DNA of 54,048 nt from CAVPDE01 sp964580575 (lineage in GTDB: Bacteria > Desulfobacterota > DSM-4660 > Desulfatiglandales > HGW-15): contig CAZOLJ010000022.1 in NCBI GenBank assembly GCA_964580575.1, forward strand, positions 1-54,048, read 5' to 3'. The translations under genes and the position numbers were made by a program. A model generated the notes under the pieces. It ran no database searches. It saw only the letters and a list, made by a program, of their open reading frames with translations, and had not been told where the DNA came from. Positions 52,835 through 54,048 of the stretch are shown here, one piece after another. Numbering within the stretch: position 1 is the stretch's first letter; each line of letters starts with the position of its first letter.

Positions 52835-53713
52835 TCACTCCATCCGTATGCCAACAGCCATAAAATAGCTTCCCCGGCGATTATCGATCATGGCTGCCTT
52901 TTGGTCCTCAGAAAGGGAGTCAGGAAGGGAATGAGACTGAAGTTGAACCTTCTCCGACCTTGCAAGCTCCATTATGGCCCGATCGAAAGACTCTTTGTCA
53001 GGGAAAATCGCACGAAGGGCATTTCTAAGATCCGGAATATAGACAAGGGCACCTTGTGAAGCAGAAGGCTTGATCAAGGCCATGGCTTTGAAAACAGTAT
53101 TCTCTATCTCCAGCGGAGACAGGGAAGAGGTCATTTTCTCTGCGGGGGCCAGGCTATGTCTATGTAGAGCATCAACAATCACAGCATCCGCAAAACCCAA
53201 CCGCCTGCCTTTGTCAAAGACCTTCTTGATCTCAGATCCCAGGAACTCCGCGGGGTCAGGGTCATCCAGGCTGAGCTTCCTTGTCTTCCCTACCGGCGGA
53301 TGCCATTTGACCGTCCTGTCCCTGAGGAGAGGTTCCAGAAACAACATGAAATTCGTCTTTATGTGTGCTGGAAAATGCTTTTTCAAATCACTAGGGGACA
53401 TGGCTTTGAGTTTCAGCATTTGAACAATGTGGTCAGAGACGACGGGAAAAAGCGGCTCAATAGAATACACAGGTGGGGCAGCCTTGGATTTGCCAGGTGG
53501 AGGTTGCCATGAATGGATTCGCGCTCCTGCGAGTAGATCGTCTAGAACGGCAGGCAACTGTTTTTTCGCCCTTGTATAGGCTGGAGGAAGGCTGCCGCCA
53601 ATCTTCTTAGCTGGCAACCCCATGATATTGCGCGACAGGATCTTGGGGATTAGATCTTCAAGTTCCTGAAGATTATGCGAATTGAGCGGAGGGTCCACCT
53701 TTTCTTGCTGCAT
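52835..53713 (-). CDS. Winged-helix-like protein, first gene of the nuclease-translocase operon
   Basis: A 292-residue protein without known catalytic motifs. Two or three helix-rich modules alternate with short strand pairs: VLDDLLAGARIHSWQPP, FLEPLLRDRTVKWHPPVG and MELARSEKVQLQSHSLP. This repeat of helices followed by a basic beta-wing is typical of tandem winged-helix DNA-binding proteins. I start at ATG 53713; GTG 53719 is better spaced from AGGGAGG, and the frame runs back to TTG 53776. It may recognise DNA or dock the other two subunits. Only 3 bases separate it from the ATPase gene. Confidence 0.75.
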   Translation of the reverse strand: MQQEKVDPPLNSHNLQELEDLIPKILSRNIMGLPAKKIGGSLPPAYTRAKKQLPAVLDDLLAGARIHSWQPPPGKSKAAPPVYSIEPLFPVVSDHIVQMLKLKAMSPSDLKKHFPAHIKTNFMLFLEPLLRDRTVKWHPPVGKTRKLSLDDPDPAEFLGSEIKKVFDKGRRLGFADAVIVDALHRHSLAPAEKMTSSLSPLEIENTVFKAMALIKPSASQGALVYIPDLRNALRAIFPDKESFDRAIMELARSEKVQLQSHSLPDSLSEDQKAAMIDNRRGSYFMAVGIRME

Positions 53714-53793
53714 CACCACAACTGTCCTCCCTTGGAATCCACGCTGGAGGTTCGTAGGATGATTGATACGAGACAATTCGATTATGTACCCAA

Positions 53794-53822
53794 TTTATTG
53801 CAAATTATTCGAAAATAATCAA
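53794..53822 (-). promoter_or_regulatory. Predicted promoter and palindrome of the three-gene operon
   Basis: On the minus strand, TTGATT (53822-53817) and AATAAA (53799-53794) are 17 bases apart. The spacer holds ATTATT (53804-53809) and AATAAT (53814-53819), inverted copies around CGAA. A repressor bound there would block the promoter. The leader to the start codon is about 75 bases. Confidence 0.45.
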
Positions 53823-53858
53823 TTTCTTTCTAGGCTCCGAGCCACGTGGAGAAAGAAA
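53823..53858. repeat. Nine-base inverted repeat upstream of the operon
   Basis: TTTCTTTCT (53823-53831) and AGAAAGAAA (53850-53858) are perfect inverse copies. Between them lie the nested GGCTC/GAGCC and the palindrome CCACGTGG. A second imperfect hairpin, CATCAA...GGTTGATG, follows at about 53881-53907. No gene is recognised from 53777 to the window end. Confidence 0.6.
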
Positions 53859-54048
53859 CTGTTGGTGAGATTATCTCAGAGCATCAAAACCAAGAAACCG
53901 GTTGATGCTTGAGCTGATAGCAAGGGGAGGAATGAGAATCAGAGAGGTGCTGAAGCTTACCCCATCGCTTATTACTGATTGAAGATTGACCCTAGAGACC
54001 CCAAGAGTGGCAGGGAGCAGGAATTCATCTTCATCCCACAAAAACTCG

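Noticed and set aside
43000..54048. Prophage or integrative element
   Set aside because: No integrase, capsid, terminase or flanking tRNA/direct repeat was found; the region looks like a defence island without a visible carrier.

Overview
The window reads as a piece of a G+C-rich, Gram-negative, probably anaerobic chromosome. A deltaproteobacterial (Desulfobacterota, Syntrophobacter/Desulfomonile-like) origin is my best guess. The reasons are a tripartite RND efflux pump with outer-membrane lipoprotein, a solo mreB, a DMSO-reductase-family molybdoenzyme, a URO-D/MtaA-like fragment, word-like intergenic repeats, and a likely selenoprotein. No rRNA, tRNA or CRISPR array was seen, so the taxonomy is inference.

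Region 1 (0-25.4 kb, all plus strand) is a carbohydrate and central-carbon block. It holds a small secreted protein, a GH63-like glucosidase and GlgX debranching enzyme, an RND pump operon (adaptor, transporter, outer-membrane channel), a lipoprotein, and then pyk-eno-gap-fba-pfk-glgP-pckA followed by an adenine-deaminase-like amidohydrolase. From pyk to glgP the genes lie in the exact reverse of pathway order. GlgX and GlgP would release glucose units from glycogen, PFK/FBA/GAPDH/enolase/PK would take them to pyruvate, and PckA links to C4 acids. Most gaps in this block are filled by low-complexity word repeats arranged as inverted repeats; one copy sits in frame inside the outer-membrane lipoprotein gene.

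Region 2 (25.5-35.9 kb) is mixed. It has a molybdopterin oxidoreductase with an MFS carrier (minus strand), mreB with its own promoter, an IS630-type transposase remnant, RNase HI, a DUF1573 periplasmic protein with an in-frame UGA exactly where a conserved Cys is expected (probable selenocysteine), a PAS-GAF histidine kinase with a C-terminal Cys cluster, and an unrecognised possible PD-(D/E)XK protein.

Region 3 (36-42.6 kb) is a relic-rich zone. A truncated FecR domain, a truncated URO-D-like gene and an old-yellow-enzyme gene with a large in-frame deletion lie among intact small genes, a FecR/Tat-like protein, a radical SAM protein and an aldo/keto-reductase homologue that lacks much of the catalytic tetrad.

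Region 4 (43-54 kb) looks like a defence island. It contains a PstI/BsuBI-type restriction-modification pair, a DUF262 + RelA/SpoT-domain gene pair, and a convergent, tightly coupled three-gene operon: a winged-helix-like protein, an AAA ATPase carrying a degenerate nuclease-like domain, and a RecB-like PD-(D/E)XK nuclease fused to an FtsK/SpoIIIE motor. The three-gene operon matches no system I can name and is the best candidate for a previously undescribed system. All functional statements rest on reading motifs by eye; no database search was possible.
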